A DNA stretch of 18,254 bases from positions 1-18,254 of the forward strand of contig JBAZZE010000018.1 of the NCBI GenBank assembly GCA_041658955.1, given 5' to 3'. This DNA comes from UBA2283 sp041658955. Its GTDB lineage: Bacteria; Patescibacteriota; Microgenomatia; UBA12405. Positions 1 to 6,905 of the stretch are shown piece after piece. The notes below the pieces were generated by a model, which worked only from the letters and a program-made list of their open reading frames with translations, was not told where the DNA came from and did not search any database. Position 1 is the stretch's first letter. The number at the start of each line of letters is the position of its first letter. The translations under genes were made by a program, and so were the position numbers.

Positions 1-32
1 TTAATACCAGTGGTTATGATTAAATTAAGACA

Positions 33-404
33 GTGAAAAAAATAAAGTTAATCAGATTTATTCCCGCTCTTTTGTGGATGGCTTTTATTTTTTACTGGTC
101 ATCTCGTTCGACTACTGGAATCGGTGGTAGCGGCGTTGAACGATTTATTCTCTTCAAAACACTCCATTTAATTGAATATGCTATTTTAGGCTTCTTGGTT
201 ATTTATCCTTTATCATCCATCATACCTAGTACCTTTATTTCATATCTTTACGCCATAACTGACGAAATTCACCAGAGTTTTACTCCAGGACGTGGACCAA
301 AGTTTACTGATACCTTAATTGATCTGGGCGGAATTCTAATTGGCATTCTAATTTTTAAGTATATAAAAAAACATTTCAAAAAAACTAAAAATAAGCTACA
401 CTGA
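33..404 (+). CDS. VanZ-like membrane protein
   Basis: A 123-residue protein that reads as a VanZ-family membrane protein. What is seen: a hydrophobic N-terminal helix (about residues 8-22), then the WSSRS motif, a K-x-x-H-x-x-EY segment around 42-49, and the family signature TDEIHQSFTPGR at 76-87 followed by D93 and a last hydrophobic helix (about 97-109) with a basic tail. The GTG start at 33 is the only usual start after the in-frame stop at 21-23; no Shine-Dalgarno is visible, and a loose -10-like TTAAAT lies just upstream. VanZ proteins are linked to low-level teicoplanin resistance in enterococci, but most homologues have unknown function in the envelope. The stop lies three bases before the CAP-domain gene, suggesting one operon. 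Family call is firm, role is not. Confidence 0.82.
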   Translation: MKKIKLIRFIPALLWMAFIFYWSSRSTTGIGGSGVERFILFKTLHLIEYAILGFLVIYPLSSIIPSTFISYLYAITDEIHQSFTPGRGPKFTDTLIDLGGILIGILIFKYIKKHFKKTKNKLH

Positions 405-407
405 ATC

Positions 408-1301
408 GTGGTCAAACTTGTCAAACTTTTATTCTTTCCTCACGAAGATAACAATCATAAAGCCTTTTTAATTCAACCGGGTTATATTGGTCTACTCATT
501 GGAATCTATCTTTTAAACCAATCGTTTATTCGGACGCTAACCATAGCTCGTCCCGGGGTTTTGGGTTACTCATCAGAAATTACCGCTCAAAAAGTTTTAG
601 ATCAAACTAATGCTCGTCGTCAGCAAGCTGGTCTTGCGCCACTAAAATTAAATCCTATTCTTTCTCAGTCAGCTACCGCCAAAGCCGATAATATGTTTGC
701 TGAAAACTACTGGTCCCACAATTCACCATCAGGAAAAACACCTTGGGATTTTTTCAAAGGAGTCCATTACCAATATTCTGTAGCTGGAGAAAACTTAGCC
801 AAAGATTTTTATGATACAGATTCCATGATGCGCGCTTGGATGAATTCACCCACACATAAGGCAAACATAGTTAACACTAAATATCAGGAAATAGGCATTG
901 GTGTTGTCAATGGTGTCCTTCGTGGTGTCAAAACTACTTTAGTTGTTCAACATTTTGGTACCCCTCTAGTTCGAGCAGCTCGAGTAGCTGATGATTCTAC
1001 AGCTATTCCTGCCGAAGAAATTGCTGTAGCCACCAACGACACCCCTGCTTCCGAAGTAGTTCTATCAGAAGTCTCCGCTCCAGCCGTCACTCCAGGGTTT
1101 ATGATTAGTCCTCTTCAAATAAGTCAATTTGTGGGACTAGCTATGTTTGTGGTCATAATTGCTACCTTAGTCATCGATATTATGTCCTCTATGAAAACCA
1201 AAAATCATCGTCTCAGTAGTTCATCACTTAGTCATATAGGATTTCTAGCTATTATTTTGATGCTTTTGTTATTTACCCGACAAGGGAATATTCTATATTA
1301 A
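408..1301 (+). CDS. membrane-anchored CAP-domain (SCP/YkwD-like) protein
   Basis: A 297-residue protein with an extracytoplasmic CAP domain at about 60-185. The CAP signatures are clear: WSHNSPSG around H104, AGENLA around E128, SPTHKANI around H150, and a final HFG strand near 182-184. These are the cavity residues of the CAP superfamily. A hydrophobic segment at about 22-40 would export the domain; after an acidic, Pro/Ala/Thr-rich linker (190-230) there are two further hydrophobic segments (about 235-258 and 276-290), so both ends are probably membrane bound. The start is GTG at 408, three bases after the VanZ stop; a TACACT hexamer at 397-402 could be an internal promoter. The stop overlaps the next start by one base (TAATG). 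Bacterial CAP proteins have mostly unknown biochemical roles. Domain call is firm. Confidence 0.88.
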   Translation: MVKLVKLLFFPHEDNNHKAFLIQPGYIGLLIGIYLLNQSFIRTLTIARPGVLGYSSEITAQKVLDQTNARRQQAGLAPLKLNPILSQSATAKADNMFAENYWSHNSPSGKTPWDFFKGVHYQYSVAGENLAKDFYDTDSMMRAWMNSPTHKANIVNTKYQEIGIGVVNGVLRGVKTTLVVQHFGTPLVRAARVADDSTAIPAEEIAVATNDTPASEVVLSEVSAPAVTPGFMISPLQISQFVGLAMFVVIIATLVIDIMSSMKTKNHRLSSSSLSHIGFLAIILMLLLFTRQGNILY

Positions 1302-1543
1302 TGATCAAAAAGTTAGAAAATATCATTTTAGGCATAATCTTAATTGCTGGTTTTTTTCTATATCTTTATTTTGATCACAACAGCCACTATCAAAGAAATG
1401 TTATCTACCTAACCGGAGGTTCATATTTTCTCTGGAGTCTCTACCATCATTACCAAAAAGGTGATTTGCATTTATCTATAATTATCGAATACTTGGTAAT
1501 TATCTTTTTTGCCCTAATTATTCTTTCTTCGACTTTTCTTTAG
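1301..1543 (+). CDS. small three-helix membrane protein, unknown function
   Basis: An 80-residue, strongly hydrophobic protein I do not recognise by family. Three membrane segments can be seen: about 7-24, 35-48 and 57-79. Between them lie a short His/Tyr-rich turn (DHNSHYQRN) and a second one (YHHYQKGDLH). The ATG shares its A with the TAA stop of the CAP gene, so translation is probably coupled and the protein likely works with the CAP and VanZ proteins in the membrane. The last 26 bases overlap, tail to tail, the end of trmD on the other strand. The overlap and coupling argue that it is a real gene; the function is unknown. Confidence 0.65.
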   Translation: MIKKLENIILGIILIAGFFLYLYFDHNSHYQRNVIYLTGGSYFLWSLYHHYQKGDLHLSIIIEYLVIIFFALIILSSTFL

Positions 1544-2171
1544 ATTCCTCTTCCTGCCATTTTTCAATTTTTTTTGGATCGCCCGACAATAAGACTTCTG
1601 GAACAGATTCACCATTAAAATCTCTTGGCCTGGTGTATTGTGGATATTCAATATAACCCTCAGTCGAAAAACTCTCGGTCATTGAAGACTCATCTTTACC
1701 AAGTACTCCTGGCAACAATCTACTAACACTATCGATTAACACCATTGCTGGAATTTCCCCGCCGGTAAGTACAAAATCACCAATTGATATTTCTTCATCG
1801 ACTAATTTTCCAACTCTTTCATCAAACCCTTCGTAATGCCCACACACGATTATCAAATTTTTATAGCTAGAAAGTCTTTTTGCATCAGCCTGTGTATATC
1901 GCTTACCTCTTGCACTCATCAGAACCACTCTAGAATCACTATCTTTTTTGATTTCTTTTAGCGCATTGGCTATCACGTCCACTCGAATCAACATCCCCAC
2001 CCCACCACCAAAAGGATGGTCGTCAACAGCTCCGTAGCTATTCCAGGCCCATTTTCGCATGTCATGGGTTTCAATCGAAACAAGTCCCTTTTCTTTGGCC
2101 CGCTTAATCATACTCTCAGAAAAAGGGGATACAAACATTTCCGGGAATAAGGTGAGAACTTCAAACTTCAT
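1518..2171 (-). CDS. trmD: tRNA (guanine-37-N1)-methyltransferase, short form
   Basis: TrmD methylates N1 of G37 next to the anticodon using S-adenosylmethionine and so guards the reading frame. The family pattern runs throughout: N-terminal LTLFPEMF (7-14), the DDHPFGGGVGM loop (50-60), the knot motifs GHYEGFDERVG (111-121) and SIGDFVLTGGEIPAM (129-143), then LIDSVSRLLPGVLG and YPQYTRP. Two oddities: the position of the catalytic Asp169 of the Haemophilus enzyme (in its EEDSF motif) is Glu166 here (MTESF), and at 217 residues the C-terminal arm stops soon after EKWQEEES, whereas most TrmD proteins run on about 30-40 residues with a RRPDL-like segment. No frame downstream restores it. It follows the methyltransferase gene by eight bases; a TAAAAT hexamer overlapping the upstream stop may be its own promoter. 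Confidence 0.95.
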   Translation of the reverse strand: MKFEVLTLFPEMFVSPFSESMIKRAKEKGLVSIETHDMRKWAWNSYGAVDDHPFGGGVGMLIRVDVIANALKEIKKDSDSRVVLMSARGKRYTQADAKRLSSYKNLIIVCGHYEGFDERVGKLVDEEISIGDFVLTGGEIPAMVLIDSVSRLLPGVLGKDESSMTESFSTEGYIEYPQYTRPRDFNGESVPEVLLSGDPKKIEKWQEEESKEKSKKE

Positions 2172-2179
2172 GGTGTATT

Positions 2180-2707
2180 TTACCGCAAAAATAGGATTTT
2201 GTTTTGGCCTTTAAACTTTAGCTCAGCAGTATCAACATTTAGCCCCAATTCTTTAGCATGTGTCACCAAAGAATCAAACCAATGTATTCCCGCTTGAGGC
2301 ACAATAGGTTCATCGATGACACAGCAAGGCAGTAATACAAATTTTTTACCATATTTTTTACATGCTTCAATAATTTTCATGTTTACCCCATGAGCATGAA
2401 GTCCGATCAACAAGTCATAATCCTTAGCCATTTCAGGTTCAAAACGTCGAATTCTTCTAGGAATAGCCTCCGAATCATGTTTGCTAACCAATATTCTTTT
2501 ACCGGTCTCAATGTTCTTGTATTTTGTAATTGGCTGAGGTTTAAAAGGATCTATCACAGTACATTTCCAACCTCTTTTGTTTAATAGGAGGGCCAGCAGT
2601 CCTTTACTACCCCCTATGTCAGCCGCAGTTCCAATTTGATAGTTTTCGTTGATCCAAATATCTAGTAACTGGAACCTAAATTTGTGATCTAAGTTTATAA
2701 TTTTCAC
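2180..2707 (-). CDS. class I SAM-dependent methyltransferase, METTL25/TRM13-like fold
   Basis: A 175-residue protein with the start of a Rossmann methyltransferase fold: ADIGGSKG at 29-36 is the SAM-binding glycine loop and D53 (VIDPFKPQ) fits the acidic residue at the end of strand 2. Further on, LLIGLHAHG (99-107) and VLLPCC (124-129) resemble the LHxCGD and PCC motifs of the Methyltransf_32 group, which includes eukaryotic METTL25 and the tRNA methyltransferase TRM13. That similarity is from memory of the motifs and is not proven. The substrate is unknown; being upstream of trmD in the same direction hints at tRNA. Start is GTG at 2705-2707; the nearby GGGGAG lies too close to serve as a Shine-Dalgarno, and a TAAAAT hexamer five bases upstream suggests a leaderless message. 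Confidence 0.7.
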   Translation of the reverse strand: MKIINLDHKFRFQLLDIWINENYQIGTAADIGGSKGLLALLLNKRGWKCTVIDPFKPQPITKYKNIETGKRILVSKHDSEAIPRRIRRFEPEMAKDYDLLIGLHAHGVNMKIIEACKKYGKKFVLLPCCVIDEPIVPQAGIHWFDSLVTHAKELGLNVDTAELKFKGQNKILFLR

Positions 2708-2712
2708 TCCCC

Positions 2713-2718
2713 ATTTTA
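2713..2718 (-). promoter_or_regulatory. -10-like element of the methyltransferase gene
   Basis: TAAAAT on the minus strand, five bases before the GTG start at 2707. With usual -10 to +1 spacing, transcription would begin at or next to the start codon. It is packed head to head with the glycosyltransferase promoter in a 36-base gap. Confidence 0.4.
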
Positions 2719-2730
2719 ACCTATTAGGGT

Positions 2731-2736
2731 TATACT
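2731..2736 (+). promoter_or_regulatory. -10 element of the glycosyltransferase gene
   Basis: TATACT ends seven bases before the ATG at 2744, leaving no room for a leader or a ribosome binding site. A leaderless transcript is inferred. No good -35 is visible; the region upstream is shared with the divergent methyltransferase promoter. Confidence 0.5.
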
Positions 2737-2743
2737 CTTAGTT

Positions 2744-3931
2744 ATGAAAACAAACCAAGAAACAGCCGTTATCGTTATTCCAACCTACAATGAAGCTGGA
2801 AGCATCGGCCAAATGATTGATCACCTGTGTACCAAAACATTTCCCGGGCTTGATAAAAAATGGGACATGAAAGTCTTGGTAGTCGATGGTAATTCTCCCG
2901 ATGGTACCAGTAAAGTAGTTGCTGAAAAATCTAAAAAATATAAAAATGTGTTTCTTTTAACAGAAACTTCCAAAGATGGCATTGGTGCTGCTTATCTAAA
3001 AGGTTTCAAATATGCTCTAGAAAAACTAAACGCGGATTATCTTTTTGAATTTGATGGTGATTTTCAACATCCTCCCGAAACAATTCCTCTCATGCTAGAT
3101 GCGATGGATGAAGGTTATGATTATGTCATTGGTTCCCGTAAAATAAAGGGTGGTAGCAACCCCAAAGGTTGGGGATTCAAAAGACTTTTCTTTTCTGAAG
3201 CTGGTGGTATGACTGCTAGATTTCTGTTATTTTTCCCTTTTAAAAACTTCTTCAAAGTCACCGATCCCACCACTGGCCTAAAAGTGACCAGGGTTAAGGG
3301 TTTTGCCGACAAGTTAAACCTAGATTTCTCCCACCTTTACACCAAAAGTTTTGGTTACAAGTTGCAATTGTTATTCGAGACCCTCAAAATGGGTGCTCGA
3401 TTTAAAGAAGTTCCCTTGGTTTTCAACGTCCGCAATGCCGGTGAATCCAAGATTGAACCCCAGACTGCTAAAGATATCTTATTAGTTGCCCTCAAAATCC
3501 GCTGGTTTGATGACTTTACTCAAAAATTCCTGAAATTCGGCATTATTGGAGGTTTTGGTTTTGTGGTAAATGTCGTTGGAGCTAAGTTTTTTAAATCAAT
3601 CTTAATAACTCCTACCTCAAATATTAGCGTCCTCAATGGAGTTTGTAATGCCATGGCATCTGAGCTGGCTATCATTTCCAACTTCACTTTTAATAACATT
3701 TGGACATTTGCTGCTGAAAAAATCACCAGTCCTAGTGCACTTCTAACCAAGTTCCTTACTTTTAATTTTTCATCCTTAATCACAGGTATCCTTATACCAT
3801 CAGTAGTTATTGCCATACTTACAGGTATGTTTGGTGACTATCTCTTCCTATACCAGATTATCGCCATCTTTGGGCTAACCATTCCACTGAACTGGATGGT
3901 CTACAACACCTTCATTTGGAAGAAAAAATAA
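2744..3931 (+). CDS. dolichyl-phosphate-sugar synthase-like GT2 fused to GtrA
   Basis: A 395-residue fusion. Residues 7-235 are a family 2 glycosyltransferase of the dolichyl/polyprenyl-phosphate mannose synthase type: IPTYNEAGSI (12-21), VVDGNSPDGT (46-55), the metal-binding FEFDGDFQHPPE with D104 and D106, and GSRKIKGG (130-137). Residues 260-395 are a GtrA domain of about four membrane helices, with FGIIGGFGFVVN (265-276) and NFTFNNIWTF (313-322). The family moves a sugar from a nucleotide sugar to polyprenyl phosphate on the cytoplasmic face; GtrA domains are thought to help flip the product. It is therefore likely to feed surface glycosylation or wall polymer synthesis. The exact sugar cannot be read. 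It ends three bases from the convergent YbaK-type gene. Confidence 0.9.
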   Translation: MKTNQETAVIVIPTYNEAGSIGQMIDHLCTKTFPGLDKKWDMKVLVVDGNSPDGTSKVVAEKSKKYKNVFLLTETSKDGIGAAYLKGFKYALEKLNADYLFEFDGDFQHPPETIPLMLDAMDEGYDYVIGSRKIKGGSNPKGWGFKRLFFSEAGGMTARFLLFFPFKNFFKVTDPTTGLKVTRVKGFADKLNLDFSHLYTKSFGYKLQLLFETLKMGARFKEVPLVFNVRNAGESKIEPQTAKDILLVALKIRWFDDFTQKFLKFGIIGGFGFVVNVVGAKFFKSILITPTSNISVLNGVCNAMASELAIISNFTFNNIWTFAAEKITSPSALLTKFLTFNFSSLITGILIPSVVIAILTGMFGDYLFLYQIIAIFGLTIPLNWMVYNTFIWKKK

Positions 3932-3934
3932 ATT

Positions 3935-4363
3935 CTAGGCTACTTCGATTACGTTACCTTTAGTGTTTGAGACTAAGTCATCAAATGTTAGTTCAAATAC
4001 AGCATTGTTTTTACCTGCGGCTGCGTATATACGTTCAAACCTAGCTAAATCCTTATCAATAATGGTGATTGGCATTATTTGGTGACCCCAGGGAGGTACT
4101 CCACCAATTACATATCCAGAACTTTTTTTAACATATTCGGCATCAGCCTTAAATATTTTCATTCCGATGACTTTTTCTACCTTAGTTTCATCTATCCTGT
4201 TTATCCCCGAAGCGACTACTAAAACCGGATTTTCAGTCTCAGTTTTAAAAACTATTGACTTGGCAATTTGACCGACTTCACAGCCTAAAGCTGTTGCCGC
4301 CTCTTGCGCAGTTCTCGTTAATTTATCAAATTCTATTACCTTAAAATTACCTGCTGAAAACAT
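3935..4363 (-). CDS. YbaK/EbsC-type aminoacyl-tRNA deacylase
   Basis: A 142-residue stand-alone YbaK domain. These proteins hydrolyse mischarged aminoacyl-tRNAs in trans, such as Cys-tRNA(Pro) or Ala-tRNA(Pro), in the cytoplasm. Seen here: GCEVGQIAKSIVFK (27-40) with the conserved lysine after the helix, the LVVASG strand (48-53), GYVIGGVPPWGH (83-94), which matches the GG-xPxG loop of the family, and a closing strand near 121-128 (VFELTFDDL). Length fits the family. The only usual start is the ATG at 4361-4363. A TATAAT sits just three bases before it with TTGGTT 18 bases further up; this is closer than expected even for a leaderless message, so the true +1 is unclear. Which amino acid it clears is unknown. 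Confidence 0.85.
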   Translation of the reverse strand: MFSAGNFKVIEFDKLTRTAQEAATALGCEVGQIAKSIVFKTETENPVLVVASGINRIDETKVEKVIGMKIFKADAEYVKKSSGYVIGGVPPWGHQIMPITIIDKDLARFERIYAAAGKNNAVFELTFDDLVSNTKGNVIEVA

Positions 4364-4366
4364 ATT

Positions 4367-4372
4367 ATTATA
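4367..4372 (-). promoter_or_regulatory. -10 element of the YbaK-type gene
   Basis: TATAAT on the minus strand with TTGGTT 18 bases upstream (4391-4396). This is the best two-part sigma70-like promoter in the window, but only three bases separate it from the ATG. Confidence 0.45.
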
Positions 4373-4423
4373 GGACTTTTAGTAACATATAACCAATCTC
4401 GTGCTTTTAGCTTCCATATGTAG

Positions 4424-4454
4424 TATAATACGTCCATTAACGATTATTTATAGT
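4424..4454 (+). promoter_or_regulatory. two candidate -10 elements of the nucleotidylyltransferase gene
   Basis: A perfect TATAAT lies at 4424-4429 and would give a leader of about 25 bases. TATAGT lies at 4449-4454, exactly six bases before the ATG at 4461, and would give a leaderless message. Both support the ATG at 4461 over an upstream in-frame GTG at 4401, which would place the promoter inside the gene. Confidence 0.45.
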
Positions 4455-4460
4455 ACATAT

Positions 4461-5264
4461 ATGAAAGGTATCGTTTTAGCCGGCGGACACGCCACACGTT
4501 TGCGTCCTTTGACCAAAATCACCAGCAAACAACTACTTCCAGTTTACAACAAACCCATGGTCTATTACCCAATAGAAACCTTGATAAAAATGGGCATTAA
4601 AGAAATCCTTATTATTGTTGCTCCAGAGTACTCTGGACATTATCTAAATTTACTTGGTTCTGGACGTGATTTTGGAGTTGACTTCAGCTACGAGATTCAA
4701 GATGAACCCCGTGGTTTGGCTGAAGCTTTCATTATTGGTGAAAGCTTTATTGGTAACGACAATGTCACTATGGTCTTAGGCGATAACATCTTTGATCAAG
4801 ACTTTTCCAAAGAAATTGCTACTTTTAAATCCGGTGCTATGATTTACGCTAAAAAAGTTGAAGATCCTCAACGTTTTGGTGTCGTCGAGTTTGACTCAAA
4901 TATGCAAGCTTTAAATATTGAGGAAAAACCAAAAGTTCCCAAGAGCGATTATGCTGTTGTTGGACTTTATACCTATGACAATCGGGTTGTCGAATACGCT
5001 AAGAATCTAAAGCCATCTGCTCGTGGCGAGATCGAAATCACTGACTTAAACAATATCTATCTTAAAAACGGCGAAATGCGGGTCAACATCTTCGGAGGTA
5101 TGTGGGAAGATGCAGGAACATTTGAAAGTCTAGTTCGCGTCAATTGGATGATGTACGAAAGACATCAACAAGAGGTCCGCAATCAACTTGAAGAACTAAA
5201 AAGAAAGTATATTGAAGTTGAAACTGAGCGCAATAACCTCAAGGCCCAGCTGTCAGTTGGCTAA
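4461..5264 (+). CDS. rfbA: sugar-1-phosphate nucleotidylyltransferase, RmlA-like, with coiled-coil tail
   Basis: A 267-residue enzyme of the glucose-1-phosphate thymidylyltransferase type, which joins a sugar phosphate and an NTP to make a nucleotide sugar such as dTDP-glucose. Seen: GIVLAGGHATRLRPLT (3-18), the nucleotide loop, then QLLPVYNKPMVYYPI, the LGDNIF metal motif, RFGVVEFD, IEEKPKVPKSDYAV, GEIEITDLN and GGMWEDAGTFESL. The core ends near residue 230; after it comes a charged helix with heptad-like leucines (RNQLEELKRKY onward), probably a coiled coil used for self-association. I start it at the ATG at 4461 because the glycine loop begins at once and promoters lie just upstream. Short for classical RmlA (about 290), so sugar and nucleotide specificity are uncertain. 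It would supply surface polysaccharide or glycan building. Confidence 0.87.
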   Translation: MKGIVLAGGHATRLRPLTKITSKQLLPVYNKPMVYYPIETLIKMGIKEILIIVAPEYSGHYLNLLGSGRDFGVDFSYEIQDEPRGLAEAFIIGESFIGNDNVTMVLGDNIFDQDFSKEIATFKSGAMIYAKKVEDPQRFGVVEFDSNMQALNIEEKPKVPKSDYAVVGLYTYDNRVVEYAKNLKPSARGEIEITDLNNIYLKNGEMRVNIFGGMWEDAGTFESLVRVNWMMYERHQQEVRNQLEELKRKYIEVETERNNLKAQLSVG

Positions 5265-5303
5265 GTCATTGCATTAGTGGGAGTTTTGTCATAAATTTAC
5301 TTA

Positions 5304-5786
5304 ATGACCAAAACAACCCCAACCTCCAGCTCTTCTTCAGATTTCCGCACCATGTTTAATCAAATGGAAGTTCTTTTCGAAGAATACCTCGGTAAAAAGG
5401 CGCCAGCTTTACCAGCTAATGTTAAAGAACTTATCGTCAAGTATTCTCCCTACATCTCCTTGGTAGTAATTATTTTCTCTCTCCCCGCAATTCTTTTTGC
5501 CTTAGGCTTAGGTGCTCTTTTGACTCCTTTTGCTTTTATGGGTGGAGTTCGTTATGGCTTTTCTTTCTCTTTTTCAACTTTATTCCTTTTAGCCACTCTA
5601 GTTCTTCAAGTCGCTGCCATTCCTGGTTTATTTGCCCGTGAGATGTCTGGTTGGAAAAAACTTTATTACTCCACATTACTTGGAGCAGTTCATTCTTTAC
5701 TAAATTTCCAACTTGGTAACATGGTTATCGGCACTGCCATTTCCTTGTATTTCCTTTTCCAAGTCAAAAGCTACTACAAGAAATAA
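5304..5786 (+). CDS. multi-helix membrane protein, unknown function
   Basis: A 160-residue protein that I cannot assign to a named family. The first 50 residues are soluble: a Ser/Thr-rich start, then an amphipathic stretch containing FNQMEVLFEEYLGKKAPALP. Four hydrophobic segments follow, about 51-75, 80-108 (with a Gly/Phe-rich turn between), 119-137 and 138-154, ending in a basic KSYYKK tail. The ATG at 5304 has no Shine-Dalgarno; a weak CATAAA/TAAATT hexamer lies 6-8 bases upstream. It lies 39 bases after the nucleotidylyltransferase gene in the same direction, and ends six bases from the convergent pyruvate kinase gene. Even composition and codon use like the neighbours support a real gene. 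Confidence 0.7.
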   Translation: MTKTTPTSSSSSDFRTMFNQMEVLFEEYLGKKAPALPANVKELIVKYSPYISLVVIIFSLPAILFALGLGALLTPFAFMGGVRYGFSFSFSTLFLLATLVLQVAAIPGLFAREMSGWKKLYYSTLLGAVHSLLNFQLGNMVIGTAISLYFLFQVKSYYKK

Positions 5787-5792
5787 TCGATC

Positions 5793-6905
5793 TTAGAGTG
5801 TATTAATGCTCAATCTATTTGCCGGGCCTTGACCAAACCAAGAATCGCCATGGAGCACTACCACTGTATCTTTTTGTTTTAGCAAGCCTTCACTAATAAG
5901 CTTTTTAAATATCGGATCTTTGGCTGTATAGTGTTCATTCTCGAATTTTATATAGTAGGGGATAGCACCGTAAGATAGGCAAAGTTGGTTTAATACTTTC
6001 TTATCATCACTCATCGCGATTATCGGTACGTCAAGTCGATATCGAGAAATCATTTTAGTCGTCCTTCCACCTCTGGTAAATGTAATTACTGCTTTAATCG
6101 GTTTATCAAGTTGGTCTTCCGCAATCTTAGCCGCCGACTCTGTCAAAGCATCGATCAAGGTTTTGGCTTGCATTTTAATTGATCTAAGTTCTCCTGTCGT
6201 TTCGCAAAACTTAGCAATCTTGGCCATGACCTTTACTGCTTCCACAGGATGTTCACCCATGGCAGTTTCCTCTGAAAGCATGACCGCATCAGTTCCATCA
6301 AAAACAGCATTAGCCACGTCGGTAGCTTCTGCTCTGGTTGGAGTTGGACTTTTAACCATTGAATACAACATTTCCGTAGCCACAATCACTGGTTTACCCG
6401 CTATTCTGGCAGCGTCGACTATTCTTTTTTGAAAATATGCCAATTCCTCTATGGGAGTTTCTCTACCCAAGTCTCCTCTGGCAACCATCAGCCCATCTGC
6501 TTCCACAATGATGTTTGCCAAGTCTTCCATGGCTTTCCCATTTTCAATTTTGGCAATAATTTTGGCATTAATGTTTTTTCTTTCTAGTCTTTTTCTTAAA
6601 CTAACCACATCTTTGGCACTTTTAAGGTAAGACAATGCTACAAAATCAAAGTCATTTATTTCAATTAAAAAATCATTTTGCGGGATATCAATAATTACTC
6701 CCACATTGATATTTTTTAAAGCGGCTAACTTTCTAATTGAGGTTATTCTATCGTTATGCCACTTGTTAGGGCTATATTTCATATTAAATCGAAACATATT
6801 TGCCCCGGCATCCAATAACTCACTAATTATTTTTTCATCTTGGGTAGCTGGGCCAATGGTCGCCACAATCTTTGTTCTTCTGTTTATTTTTTGCATTTTT
6901 TCCAT
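5793..6905 (-). CDS. pyk: pyruvate kinase-like protein lacking the B domain
   Basis: Pyruvate kinase turns phosphoenolpyruvate and ADP into pyruvate and ATP. Seen: TKIVATIGPAT (11-21), GANMFRFN (34-41), AKIEN (118-122) with Lys119 and Glu121, MVARGDLG (140-147) with metal-binding Asp145, VATEML (175-180) with Thr177, the PTPTRAEATDVANAVFDGTD block, and a C-terminal domain (about 245-370) with TFTRGGRTTKM. The TIM-barrel A domain and C domain are thus present. Missing is the whole B domain, about 100 residues that normally sit after the LDTKGPEIR strand: here DIPQ (73-76) is followed within about 12 residues by FVALSYLKSAKDV. Potassium-site residues are also changed (canonical NFSH is NMKY; DT is DI). 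Reading frame is intact. Start at 6905 overlaps the nuclease gene by 22 bases; Met4 (6896) is an alternative. Activity is uncertain. Confidence 0.88.
   Translation of the reverse strand: MEKMQKINRRTKIVATIGPATQDEKIISELLDAGANMFRFNMKYSPNKWHNDRITSIRKLAALKNINVGVIIDIPQNDFLIEINDFDFVALSYLKSAKDVVSLRKRLERKNINAKIIAKIENGKAMEDLANIIVEADGLMVARGDLGRETPIEELAYFQKRIVDAARIAGKPVIVATEMLYSMVKSPTPTRAEATDVANAVFDGTDAVMLSEETAMGEHPVEAVKVMAKIAKFCETTGELRSIKMQAKTLIDALTESAAKIAEDQLDKPIKAVITFTRGGRTTKMISRYRLDVPIIAMSDDKKVLNQLCLSYGAIPYYIKFENEHYTAKDPIFKKLISEGLLKQKDTVVVLHGDSWFGQGPANRLSINTL

Noticed and set aside
402..404. UGA read as glycine (code 25)
   Set aside because: TGA ends the VanZ-like gene at a sensible length, three bases before the next gene, and the long proteins contain no internal TGA.
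4401..4460. Upstream GTG at 4401 as start of the nucleotidylyltransferase
   Set aside because: It would put both candidate -10 elements inside the gene and add 20 residues before the family's usual N-terminal glycine loop.
4364..4460. Riboswitch or other RNA leader before the nucleotidylyltransferase
   Set aside because: The gap of 97 bases is filled by promoters of two divergent genes; the longest possible leader is about 25 bases.
5793..6905. Frameshift as the cause of the missing pyruvate kinase B domain
   Set aside because: The frame is open and family motifs continue on both sides of the gap; the missing part is absent from the DNA, not shifted to another frame.
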